A DNA stretch of 64,000 nucleotides from UBA1858 sp965262455 (GTDB lineage: Bacteria > Pseudomonadota > Gammaproteobacteria > UBA4575): assembly GCA_965262455.1 (NCBI GenBank), contig CBDHFH010000003.1, positions 310,001 to 374,000 of the forward strand, in the 5' to 3' direction. The position numbers were made by a program, and so were the translations under genes. Shown in pieces: positions 26,205-34,623 of this stretch. Every line of letters starts with the position of its first letter. The first letter of the stretch is position 1. A model generated the notes under the pieces. That model was not told the DNA's origin and ran no database searches. It saw only the letters and a list, made by a program, of their open reading frames with translations.

Positions 26205-26766
26205 TCAAATAGTGAATACAAATAGGCTTAATAAGGCCAGTGCAGAACCCAGTAATGCACCAGCTAAAACATCCGATGGATAATGCAAGCCAAGGATCAC
26301 GCGTGACATAGCCACTAAGGCAGCAAAGCCCCAAACAAGAGGTGCCATCTGCAGGTAAGTAATAGCTGAACATAATCGCAAAAGATAGCGCATGCATGGT
26401 GTGTCCAGACGGGAAGCTGTATCGATCTAGCGCCGGTGCCGCCTGTTGTATGTTGTCAAAGCTGATATAGGGTCTTTCACGTACGAGCGTCTTTTTCAAA
26501 TATTTGTAGACAACGAGTACACTGAGAGCGGTGACTAAGATATGAGTGGCCTGGTAGTAGCCAATCTTGCCATTGAAGTACGGCAGGAAGGCGAGTAGTG
26601 AATACCAGAAGACGCCATCGCCTAAACGACTGATAACACGAAAAAATAAACGTATAAATGTACGTTCACTGCTATTATTTAGGAGCATACATAAACGCAT
26701 TTCTATTTGGTCGATGCGATCAAACACGCTGCTTGTCCTGAGCTCAGACATACCTTGGTTACCCAA
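26205..26766 (-). pseudogene. PAP2-family phosphatase, interrupted by a frameshift
   Basis: A membrane phosphatase of the PAP2 (phosphatidic acid/undecaprenyl pyrophosphate phosphatase-like) superfamily. The first frame has helices and motif 1 (KKTLVRERPY) plus motif 2 (PSGHTMHALSF) near residues 117-135, then loses sense. Motif 3 (SRVILGLHYPSDVLAGALLG) sits in the next frame, ending at 26205. One extra base near 26359-26372 would reconcile them to a protein of about 186 residues. As read, the product would lack the third catalytic motif. It is next to phoB and divergent from the PlcP-like gene, so a role in phospholipid or PGP dephosphorylation is plausible. Confidence 0.75.
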
Positions 26767-26893
26767 CCCTCTATATGTGAATAGATCGTAATAAACAGTT
26801 GTGTCAACTCTGTTATATAAATATGAAGATATTGTGACAACACTTGTAATTTCATCGGGTTAAATTCCTTTTTTAATAAATACTTCACAAAAT

Positions 26894-26924
26894 CTTAATA
26901 AGTTTGTCATCAAGCCACTATAAT
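26894..26924 (+). promoter_or_regulatory. Candidate Pho-box promoter for the PlcP-like gene
   Basis: CTTAATAAGTT TGTCATC at 26894-26911 matches a PhoB box, with a perfect second half site (TGTCAT) and a weaker first one 11 bp upstream. A consensus -10 TATAAT at 26919-26924 follows. PhoB boxes replace the -35 element in this way. Predicted transcription would start near 26931. By-eye match, untested. Confidence 0.5.
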
Positions 26925-26967
26925 TTGTGTGGCCAATGATGAATCAGTCAATAAACGGACTTTTAAT

Positions 26968-27783
26968 TTGAGTACACCTACCCTGCTCCGAGTTCGAAGT
27001 GTTTGGATCTCAGACGTTCACTTAGGTTTCCGCGGTTGTCAGGCAGAAAACCTCCTCGACTTTTTACACAGCACAGAGACAGAATACCTGTATTTAGTTG
27101 GTGATATTGTTGACTTTTGGAGTCTGCAAAAATCATCTTACTGGCCACAGCAGCACACTAACGTAGTGCGCTCGATTCTGGGTAAAGCCAAACACGGTAC
27201 TAAAGTCATATATGTGCCAGGCAACCATGATGAGGCAATGCGAGATTACGCCGGTTATTCATTCGGTAACGTAGAAATTCACCTCGATTATCAGCATGAA
27301 ACGGCTGATGGTAAAAAGTTATTGATCCTTCATGGTGACGAGTTCGATACTATCGTGAAGCATAGCCAAATGATTGCGAAGCTAGGTAGCTGGGCGTATG
27401 ACGTCCTTTTACAGCTCAATCAATATGTCAATATTTTTCGCAAAGTGTTCAAACAAGATTACTGGTCACTTGCGAAATACTTAAAACTTAAAGTCAAAAA
27501 TGCAGTTAACTATATAGGCAGTTTTGAAACTGCGTTAGCGCATTTAGCAAAAGATAGAAAGGTTGATGGCGTAGTATGTGGTCACATACACCATGCTGAG
27601 GTGCGTCACATTAATGGTGTGTTGTATTGTAACGATGGCGACTGGGTAGAAAGTTGCTCGGCGATGATTGAACATGATGATGGTAGCCTTGAGCTAATCT
27701 CCTGGGATGAAGACTATAAACGTACCTTAACGCCTTTATCGGATCACGGCATTCAAGAAGAACAGGACGTCGCCGTCGCTTAA
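26968..27783 (+). CDS. PlcP-like metallophosphoesterase (COG2908, LpxH-related)
   Basis: A calcineurin-like metallophosphoesterase with all metal motifs: SDVHLG, GDIVDFW, GNHDE, HGDEFD and GHIHHAE. It belongs to the group of LpxH-like enzymes that includes PlcP, a phospholipase C induced by phosphate starvation that turns phospholipids into diacylglycerol. The first GTG (26929) lies at the predicted transcription start, so I use TTG 26968 (family-like N-terminus, about 271 residues, CGGA upstream). Two GT4 genes follow, and the gene sits beside phoBR-pst behind a candidate Pho box. The general enzyme class is sure; a PlcP role rather than LpxH is inferred. Confidence 0.78.
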   Translation: MSTPTLLRVRSVWISDVHLGFRGCQAENLLDFLHSTETEYLYLVGDIVDFWSLQKSSYWPQQHTNVVRSILGKAKHGTKVIYVPGNHDEAMRDYAGYSFGNVEIHLDYQHETADGKKLLILHGDEFDTIVKHSQMIAKLGSWAYDVLLQLNQYVNIFRKVFKQDYWSLAKYLKLKVKNAVNYIGSFETALAHLAKDRKVDGVVCGHIHHAEVRHINGVLYCNDGDWVESCSAMIEHDDGSLELISWDEDYKRTLTPLSDHGIQEEQDVAVA

Positions 27784-27880
27784 TTCAATAATACTTGTAA
27801 ACTGGTGCACTATTCTTTCTTAAGTGCAACAATACACCCCTTCCTCAAAGTAAAGTACATCTTTAAAAGTACCTAATTCT

Positions 27881-28909
27881 ATGCAGGCTGCAAATGTGCA
27901 AAACATGCGTCTAGTGATTGTTACCGACGCCTGGAAACCTCAAGTCAATGGCGTCGTCACCACGTTAAGCAAGACAACCGAAACAATAAAATCTTTTGGC
28001 CACCAAGTCTTAGTAATCAATCCAAGCGAATGTAAAACCATTCCATGTCCAACTTATCCAGAAATTCGTCTCGCCCTGAGTCCGGCTAAATTTGTTAGAC
28101 AGCAAGTTGAAAAATTTGCTCCTACTCACATACATATCGCAACTGAGGGACCATTAGGTATCGCAGCAAGACGTTATTGCATCAAACATGATCTTGCTTT
28201 TACAACGTCTTATCACACGCAGTTTCCTGAATACATTAAAGAACGTTTCCCAATTCCATTAAGCGTTTCATATTTTTTCTTTAGGCGCTTTCACAGTAAG
28301 GCCACTCGTACTATGGTGGGAACACCGCATCAAAGGAAAATTTTACAAGACAGAAACTTTAATCACTTATCTCTCTGGACCCGTGGTGTCGATACAGACA
28401 TTTTCAAACCCAGAGACAAAGACTTTTTAAGTTACCCTCGACCCATATGGATTTATGTCGGTCGCGTGGCGGTAGAGAAAAATATCGAAGCATTTTTATC
28501 ACTCGCATTACCGGGAACTAAAGTCGTCATAGGTGATGGTCCGGCCTCAGAAGAATTACGTCAAAAGTATCAAGATGTTAAATTCGAAGGTTATAAATTT
28601 GGCGAGGAGCTAGCCACTTATATTGCCAGTGGAGATGTATTTGTATTTCCAAGTCTTACCGACACTTTTGGTGTTGTAATGTTAGAAGCGATGGCTTGTG
28701 GACTGCCTGTGGCTGCCTTCCCAGTTACAGGACCACGCGATGTTGTACGACCGGGAAAGACCGGTGTATTACATGAAGACTTATTCACTGCAGCTCAAGA
28801 AGCCCTCAAGCTAGACCCGCAAGATTGTATTGAGCAGGCGCTCGAATACACTTGGGAGCAGGCAACGCGTCAATTTATAAATAATTTAACTTTAGCGAAA
28901 TCCTCTTGA
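27881..28909 (+). CDS. GT4-family glycosyltransferase (Agt-like)
   Basis: A GT-B fold glycosyltransferase of 342 residues. The N-terminal domain starts TDAWKPQVNGVVTTL; the C-terminal donor domain has YVGRVAVEKNIEAFL, IGDGPASEEL and TDTFGVVMLEAMACGLPVAAFPVTGP. The usual E-x7-E is D-x7-E, common in this subgroup. Such enzymes (as in Agt, SqdX and MgdA lines) transfer sugars to diacylglycerol. Directly after the PlcP-like gene, it is a good candidate to glycosylate the diacylglycerol that enzyme releases. ATG 27905 (MRLVIVTD) is an alternative and perhaps better start. Sugar and acceptor are not shown by sequence. Confidence 0.82.
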   Translation: MQAANVQNMRLVIVTDAWKPQVNGVVTTLSKTTETIKSFGHQVLVINPSECKTIPCPTYPEIRLALSPAKFVRQQVEKFAPTHIHIATEGPLGIAARRYCIKHDLAFTTSYHTQFPEYIKERFPIPLSVSYFFFRRFHSKATRTMVGTPHQRKILQDRNFNHLSLWTRGVDTDIFKPRDKDFLSYPRPIWIYVGRVAVEKNIEAFLSLALPGTKVVIGDGPASEELRQKYQDVKFEGYKFGEELATYIASGDVFVFPSLTDTFGVVMLEAMACGLPVAAFPVTGPRDVVRPGKTGVLHEDLFTAAQEALKLDPQDCIEQALEYTWEQATRQFINNLTLAKSS

Positions 28910-28960
28910 GCGAATGAAAAATATCTCTTCAGTAAATATGCCAGACATTGAGAGTGCTGA

Positions 28961-30106
28961 ATGAATATTTTGATTATTTCAGATGTGTATTTCCCACGCA
29001 TCAATGGTGTTTCGACATCAATTCAAACATTCAAACATGAGTTTGAACGCGCGGGCCATCATGTTGTATTGATTGTTCCTGAATACACTGGCAATGATCA
29101 AAAAGATGCAAGCATCATACGCATAGATTCTCGCAATATTCCTTATGATCCCGAAGACCGCATGATGAAGTCATCATGTATCCGCAAACTGATCCCAGAA
29201 TTAAAACAATATAATTTTGATCTTGTACATATTCAAACCCCCTTTGTTGCGCATTATTCCGGAGTCAAGATTGCCAAGTATTTAGCTATTCCATGCCTTA
29301 TCACTTATCACACATTATTTGAAGAATACCTTTACCATTACATTCCGATTATCCCTAAACATGTATTAAAGTTTTTTGCCCGCCGCTTCTCGTCACATCA
29401 GTGCAATCAAGCACAGGGAGTCATCGCACCGTCATCCATAATTGTAGAGCTACTAAAAGATTATGGCGTTAAAAATAATATTAAAATTATTCCTACTGGC
29501 ATTAATAGTAAAAAATTTGCCACAGGTGATGGAGAACGATTTAGAAAAAAATTCAACATTGCTGAAAATAGAAAAATTCTACTCAATGTCAGTCGCGTGG
29601 CTTTCGAAAAAAACATTGGTTTACTGATTGATGTGGTGAATCAAGTAAAAAAACACATCCCAGAAATTATGTTAGTCATAGCCGGTGAAGGTCCAGCTAA
29701 ATCAGCTTATATGGAGCAAGCCAAGAAATTAAATCTTGATGATAACATTGCTTTCGTGGGCTATTTAGACCGTAATAGCGAGTTAATTGACTGTTATCAT
29801 AGTGCTGATATTTTCGTTTTCAGCTCTATCACTGAAACTCAGGGTTTGGTGCTACTTGAGTCGATGGCCGCGGGCACGCCTGTCGTGTCTGTAGCCGCAA
29901 TGGGAACTAAAGATATTTTGATCGGCTGCAAGGGAGCACAAATCACTAATGGTGAGATAGACGATTTTTGCGAGAAAGTAGTATCATTATTAAATGATCC
30001 ACATTTCTATCAGACAACCAAACATGCCGCTATCAGCTATGCCAAAGAGTGGGATGGAACAGCCTTAGCTAACAAAATGATCTCTTTTTATCAAGAACTT
30101 ATTTGA
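28961..30106 (+). CDS. GT4-family glycosyltransferase (diacylglycerol glucosyltransferase-like)
   Basis: A second GT-B fold enzyme, 381 residues, with the N-terminal SDVYFPRINGVSTSI, then TYHTLFEEYLYHYIP (about 114-128) and a C-terminal domain with VSRVAFEKNIGLLI, AGEGPA and TETQGLVLLESMAAGTPVVS (E-x7-E intact). The pattern resembles 1,2-diacylglycerol 3-glucosyltransferases (alMGS type). It is 51 bp after the other glycosyltransferase. The two could act in turn on diacylglycerol or on different sugars, giving non-phosphorus glycolipids. Substrate is inferred from family and neighbours. Confidence 0.82.
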   Translation: MNILIISDVYFPRINGVSTSIQTFKHEFERAGHHVVLIVPEYTGNDQKDASIIRIDSRNIPYDPEDRMMKSSCIRKLIPELKQYNFDLVHIQTPFVAHYSGVKIAKYLAIPCLITYHTLFEEYLYHYIPIIPKHVLKFFARRFSSHQCNQAQGVIAPSSIIVELLKDYGVKNNIKIIPTGINSKKFATGDGERFRKKFNIAENRKILLNVSRVAFEKNIGLLIDVVNQVKKHIPEIMLVIAGEGPAKSAYMEQAKKLNLDDNIAFVGYLDRNSELIDCYHSADIFVFSSITETQGLVLLESMAAGTPVVSVAAMGTKDILIGCKGAQITNGEIDDFCEKVVSLLNDPHFYQTTKHAAISYAKEWDGTALANKMISFYQELI

Positions 30107-30133
30107 ATTTATATCGAACCTCTATAGTAATAC

Positions 30134-32236
30134 ATGGTGACTGCAAAAAACGAAGTATTAAATAATGTTACTGACGTCAGTGACCCCAATTTATTTATTA
30201 ATAGAGAGATAAGCCAATTAAAATTTAACCAACGAGTGCTCGAACAGGCCAAAGACGAAAATACACCTTTGCTTGAGCGCTTAAAATTCCTTTGTATTTC
30301 CTGTTCAAATTTAGATGAGTTTTTCGAAATTCGGGTGCTGGGCATCAAGCAACATATCGAATACTCGACCGGCTATACTTCTGCCGACCAAAAGCCAGCC
30401 ACACAGGTGTTACGCGAAATTCATGAGGCAACCACAATACTAGTAGAAGAACAGTATCGTGTTTTCAACGACGTAATTCTTCCTGAGCTGGCCAAAGAGG
30501 ATGTGCATTTTATTCCACGTGAAAAATGGTCGCGCGTACAAAGAGATTGGATCCAAAACTATTTCACCGAGCAAGTGGAGCCAGTGCTTAGTCCGTTAGG
30601 CATTGATCCCGGGCATCCTTTTCCACGCATTTTAAATAAAAGCTTGAACTTCATTGTTGAAGTGGGTGGCTCGGATGCATTTGGACGCAGCGGACACTTG
30701 GCCATTGTACAGGCGCCTCGATCTTTACCTCGCTTAATACAACTGCCTAATGACAAAAATAATTCATCAATAAATTTTGTTTTTTTATCTTCAGTCATAC
30801 ATGAGTTTGTGCATGAATTATTCGAAGGATTACAAGTGCATGGGTGTTACCAGTTCCGTGTAACGCGAAATAGTGATCTATATGTTGATGATGAAATTGA
30901 TGATTTACCACTTGCGCTGGAAGGTGAATTAGCCTCACGACGATATGGTGCTGCTGCTCGTTTGGAAACATATAAAAATACACCTGATCACTTGGTGGAG
31001 TACTTGCTGCAACAATTCGAACTAGAAGAAATTGACTTGTATAAAGTCAACGGGCCTGTGAATCTAAATCGTTTACTTAATACCTATGACTTAATCGAAC
31101 GCCCTGATCTTAAATATCCGGGCTTTAAGCCAATGTTGCCCGATCCAATCACCTCTGATTCGAATCTTTTTAAAATCATTTCAAAACAAGATGTGCTAAT
31201 GCATCACCCTTATCAGTCTTTTACGCCAGTGCTTAACTTTATTCATCAGGCAGCTAAGGATCCAAAAGTATTAGCCATTAAACAAACTCTTTATCGCACT
31301 GGCGCTCAATCACGTATCGTTGATTCGTTAGTCATGGCAGCCAATTCAGGCAAAGAAGTGACTGTGGTGATTGAATTAATGGCTCGCTTTGATGAAGCGG
31401 CCAATATTGCACTTGCCAATCGCCTGCAAAAAGCGGGGGCACATGTGGTGTATGGAATCGTAGGCATTAAAACGCACGCTAAAATGATACTTGTGATTCG
31501 ACGCGAAAGCGGTCAACTCGTACGTTATGCACATCTAGGCACCGGTAATTATCACCAGTCGACCGCAAAATTATACACTGACTATGGCATGTTTACCTCG
31601 GACCCAAAGATTACTGCTGACCTACATGAGATTTTCTTACAGCTTACTAGTTTTACAAAAATACCTCGATTAAATACTGTTCTACAAGCACCTTTTACCT
31701 TATATAAAACAATTATTGAATACGTAGAAAAAGAAACTAAACGCGCACTGCATAAACGTAAAGCTAAAATTATTGCGCGCGTCAATTCACTGATCGAACC
31801 ACAACTTATTCAGGCCTTATACCGCGCATCAATTGCAGGCGTCGATATTAAGTTAATCGTACGTGGCCCATGTTGTTTACGTCCCGGCGTTCCTGGCATA
31901 TCAGAGAATATCGAAGTTCGCTCTATAGTAGGCCGGTTTTTAGAACATTCCCGCGTGTTTTATTTCTATAATGGCGGGCGCTCAAAGCTTTACTGTTCAA
32001 GTGCTGACTGGATGGATAGAAACTTTTTCCGTCGCGTGGAAACAGCATGGCCAATAGAAGACAGAGCAATAAAAAAATGTGTCCTATCTGAATTAGAATT
32101 ACTAATCAAAGACAATCAAAACGCATGGATTCTCCAGCCTGATGGTGAATACTTGCGTAAAACTTGCGCTAAAAAAGAAAAGAAAATTACAGCTCAAACT
32201 GAGCTACTAAAAAAATACGCTAAAATGAAAGCTTAA
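30134..32236 (+). CDS. ppk1: Polyphosphate kinase 1
   Basis: Reversibly makes inorganic polyphosphate from ATP. The 700-residue protein has the PPK1 N-terminal domain (NREISQLKFNQRVLEQA, LKFLCISCSNLDEFFEIRV) and two phospholipase D-like C-terminal domains. The first carries the phospho-acceptor His448 in KTHAKM, followed by GQLVRYAHLGTGNYH. The second has SADWMDRNFFRRVE near residues 634-647. Length matches the family. It follows the glycosyltransferases by 27 bp and converges with ppx, overlapping it by 17 bp. Association with phoBR-pst fits phosphate storage. Confidence 0.96.
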   Translation: MVTAKNEVLNNVTDVSDPNLFINREISQLKFNQRVLEQAKDENTPLLERLKFLCISCSNLDEFFEIRVLGIKQHIEYSTGYTSADQKPATQVLREIHEATTILVEEQYRVFNDVILPELAKEDVHFIPREKWSRVQRDWIQNYFTEQVEPVLSPLGIDPGHPFPRILNKSLNFIVEVGGSDAFGRSGHLAIVQAPRSLPRLIQLPNDKNNSSINFVFLSSVIHEFVHELFEGLQVHGCYQFRVTRNSDLYVDDEIDDLPLALEGELASRRYGAAARLETYKNTPDHLVEYLLQQFELEEIDLYKVNGPVNLNRLLNTYDLIERPDLKYPGFKPMLPDPITSDSNLFKIISKQDVLMHHPYQSFTPVLNFIHQAAKDPKVLAIKQTLYRTGAQSRIVDSLVMAANSGKEVTVVIELMARFDEAANIALANRLQKAGAHVVYGIVGIKTHAKMILVIRRESGQLVRYAHLGTGNYHQSTAKLYTDYGMFTSDPKITADLHEIFLQLTSFTKIPRLNTVLQAPFTLYKTIIEYVEKETKRALHKRKAKIIARVNSLIEPQLIQALYRASIAGVDIKLIVRGPCCLRPGVPGISENIEVRSIVGRFLEHSRVFYFYNGGRSKLYCSSADWMDRNFFRRVETAWPIEDRAIKKCVLSELELLIKDNQNAWILQPDGEYLRKTCAKKEKKITAQTELLKKYAKMKA

Positions 32237-33716
32237 TCTCAATAGCTTTTAGATACTCGCTTTCTTGTTGCAAATCAATCTTGGTTAATGGCGAGTGCTC
32301 AACCCAACCTTTTTCGAAAGCTAGAGTAATCTCACTTTCATGCACATTCACTGAGTTCACCGGGAAATCAGTATCGATGCGTTCGCGGTTGAGCAGCACC
32401 GACAAGCGCAATAAAACAATCAGATATTTTACGGCTTGCACTTCATTTGATAATAGATTATCAAATACATCCGTTTTGATTTTTCTTCGATGACATGCCA
32501 CCAAGCAAGCCAATATATTTTTTTCATTATTGGCAAAACCCGGCATGTCCGAATGCTGCAATAAATAAGCGCCATGACGATGATATCCTGAATGTGCAAT
32601 ATCCAAACCTATCTCATGTAAACGTGCTGCCCAGCGTAAATAGTTTTCATATTCACTAGAATTCAACGACCACTTTTTTTTCACTTTATTCAACAGCATG
32701 CATGCGGCAAGTTCAGTCCTATTTGCCTGATCAAAGTCAACATGATAACGTTGCTCAAACCCTTGCACGGTTTCATCACGGATATCTTCATGTTCTAAAT
32801 GTAATCTTCCTAGCAAATCATAAAGCACGCCCTCTCTTAATGCGCCATCAGAAAATTTCATTTTGCCAATTCCAAGACTATCAAATATCGCACTCAATAT
32901 AGCCAAGCCCCCAGGTAATACAGGTATGCGCTCTTTTTTTATCGCTGACAGATCTAGCTCATTGGCTATTAATTTATCTCGCATCAGGTTCAACGCTTGC
33001 ATAGTTATTTCGCCACTATTTTCATCTTGTTGAGCGGCGATTTCAGTGATAGCTTTTATTGTGCCAGACGTGCCTAATTCTAAATCCCAACCAATCTTTT
33101 TATAGGTATAAACTATCGGCCTTAATTGTAATTTTGCAGCCAGAAACGCTTGATCAAAATGCTTACGTGTTACTTTGCCATTAGCAAAAAATTGCTCACT
33201 CATAGAAACACATCCCATAAATAAGCTTTCCATTTTAAGTGGCAATATTCCCTCACCAATAATAATTTCAGTACTGCCGCCACCAATATCCACCACTATG
33301 CGCCGATCATTAGGGCGTGATATTGCATACGTTGTGCCTAAGTAAATTAAACGTGCTTCTTCAATACCGGAGATAATCTCTATGGGATGACCCAACGCTT
33401 GCTGGGCAAGTTTTAAAAATTTGCGTGAATTTTTTGCCCGACGTAATGCATTTGTTCCTATGGCCCGCACAGAATCAGCATGCATATCTCGCAAGCGTTG
33501 ACCGAAACGCTCTAGACATTCTATTGCACGTTGTATTGCTTCTTTATCTAATTCATTAGAAGCATTTAAACCCGCACTTATGCGTACCATCTCGCGTAAA
33601 CGATCAATAATTTTTAAGCGACCGTGCTTATTGCTCGCCACAACCATGTGGAAGCTATTTGAACCCAGGTCTAATGCAGCAATAACTTCTGGTTGCGTTT
33701 CAGTATCGAGTGAAAT
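32220..33716 (-). CDS. ppx: Exopolyphosphatase Ppx with probable AUU start
   Basis: Releases phosphate from polyphosphate chain ends; also related to pppGpp phosphatase. An ASKHA-fold N-terminal domain (about 1-310; IVVDIGGGSTE, GCVSMSEQF, GTSGTIKA) is followed by an HD-like C-terminal domain (LHEIGLDIAHSGYHRHGAYLL). The first ATG (33647) omits the conserved phosphate-1 loop ALDLGSNSFH, which is encoded in frame just upstream. That upstream frame has no ATG, GTG or TTG and is bounded by TGA 33720-33722. It begins with ATT 33714-33716 (or 33717-33719) behind a GGGGGTGA ribosome site, giving 498 residues. The C-terminus overlaps convergent ppk1. Confidence 0.9.
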   Translation of the reverse strand: MSLDTETQPEVIAALDLGSNSFHMVVASNKHGRLKIIDRLREMVRISAGLNASNELDKEAIQRAIECLERFGQRLRDMHADSVRAIGTNALRRAKNSRKFLKLAQQALGHPIEIISGIEEARLIYLGTTYAISRPNDRRIVVDIGGGSTEIIIGEGILPLKMESLFMGCVSMSEQFFANGKVTRKHFDQAFLAAKLQLRPIVYTYKKIGWDLELGTSGTIKAITEIAAQQDENSGEITMQALNLMRDKLIANELDLSAIKKERIPVLPGGLAILSAIFDSLGIGKMKFSDGALREGVLYDLLGRLHLEHEDIRDETVQGFEQRYHVDFDQANRTELAACMLLNKVKKKWSLNSSEYENYLRWAARLHEIGLDIAHSGYHRHGAYLLQHSDMPGFANNEKNILACLVACHRRKIKTDVFDNLLSNEVQAVKYLIVLLRLSVLLNRERIDTDFPVNSVNVHESEITLAFEKGWVEHSPLTKIDLQQESEYLKAIEIKLSF

Positions 33717-33769
33717 AATTCACCCCCGTGTGATACATAGAATGTCCTTATTCTTAACTAAGGTTATTA

Positions 33770-34618
33770 TTATTTATTTCGCTCAATCAAAACTTGTTGA
33801 TTAGCATAGTTGAGGACAACGCCTTCTGGAACGATTGATGACACAGTGGCATTCGCACCGGAAAGTCGATCACCTTCTTTATATTTGACCATGTTAATGA
33901 GCACAAAGCGACTTTGCGGACGATCATCATATACATGGACATTGACTTCCAGCTGGCTAAGTTGGGCCCGCTCTGCTACCGACATATCACTTAGCTTCAT
34001 ATAGCTGCTTGGCGCATAATTATTAACACTAGAGACCTGCGTATCACGGGCTATTGATTGAGAAATTGCGGCAATATCAGGTTGTTTGTTAGTAGCTGCT
34101 TGAGTTAACGGTTGACTGGAGTATTGCACCGGTGGGATTTTTTTCGCCACTTTTTTTGTGACAACTTTTTTGCTAGTTTTTGTAGATAGCGGTGTTTCAT
34201 TTTTAATATGTGCTTCACTCTCAAGTGAAGCAACAGCAGTTGATGCATTATCACTGGGGTTACTGTTTATTGACTTAGCTGGTTCTTGAGTAATGATTTG
34301 TTGCGTTAGATCTTGTGACGCTAGTGCAGAGGTAGTTGTTTGAGCATTAATTAATTCGACCTGCGGTTGTTGCGTATCCACAGCAAGCTGAGTGTCTGCA
34401 GACTGTTTTGATTTGGTAGAGTAACTATTCCATAAGTAACCGACGCTAACTAGCAGAACCAGTATAAAGTTAGCGGCCAAGGCCACTAACACCCATTTCT
34501 TAAATCGATCCTCTTTGATTGTTGAACTTGTTACATACTTTGCCGTATCTAAATGATTCCCCTGATCTGTCTGGCGTTCTTTTTCAGCACGCGATAACGC
34601 TTCGAGTATCATGGACAT
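33770..34618 (-). CDS. gspB: GspB-like type II secretion assembly protein
   Basis: A bitopic inner-membrane protein of 282 residues. The cytoplasmic start MSMILEALSRAEKERQ is typical of GspB, followed by a helix (about 42-64), a long Gln/Ser/Thr-rich periplasmic linker with Lys-rich KKVVTKKVAKK, and a C-terminal GspB domain (about 215-280: LEVNVHVYDDRPQSRFVLINMVKYKEGD). GspB works with the ATPase GspA to get secretin through the peptidoglycan. It follows gspA by 5 bp. No other secretion genes are in the window. Confidence 0.9.
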   Translation of the reverse strand: MSMILEALSRAEKERQTDQGNHLDTAKYVTSSTIKEDRFKKWVLVALAANFILVLLVSVGYLWNSYSTKSKQSADTQLAVDTQQPQVELINAQTTTSALASQDLTQQIITQEPAKSINSNPSDNASTAVASLESEAHIKNETPLSTKTSKKVVTKKVAKKIPPVQYSSQPLTQAATNKQPDIAAISQSIARDTQVSSVNNYAPSSYMKLSDMSVAERAQLSQLEVNVHVYDDRPQSRFVLINMVKYKEGDRLSGANATVSSIVPEGVVLNYANQQVLIERNK

Positions 34619-34623
34619 ATCAG

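Noticed and set aside
26929..26967. GTG 26929 as start of the PlcP-like gene
   Set aside because: It is at or before the predicted transcription start, and the 13 residues it adds are not family-like.
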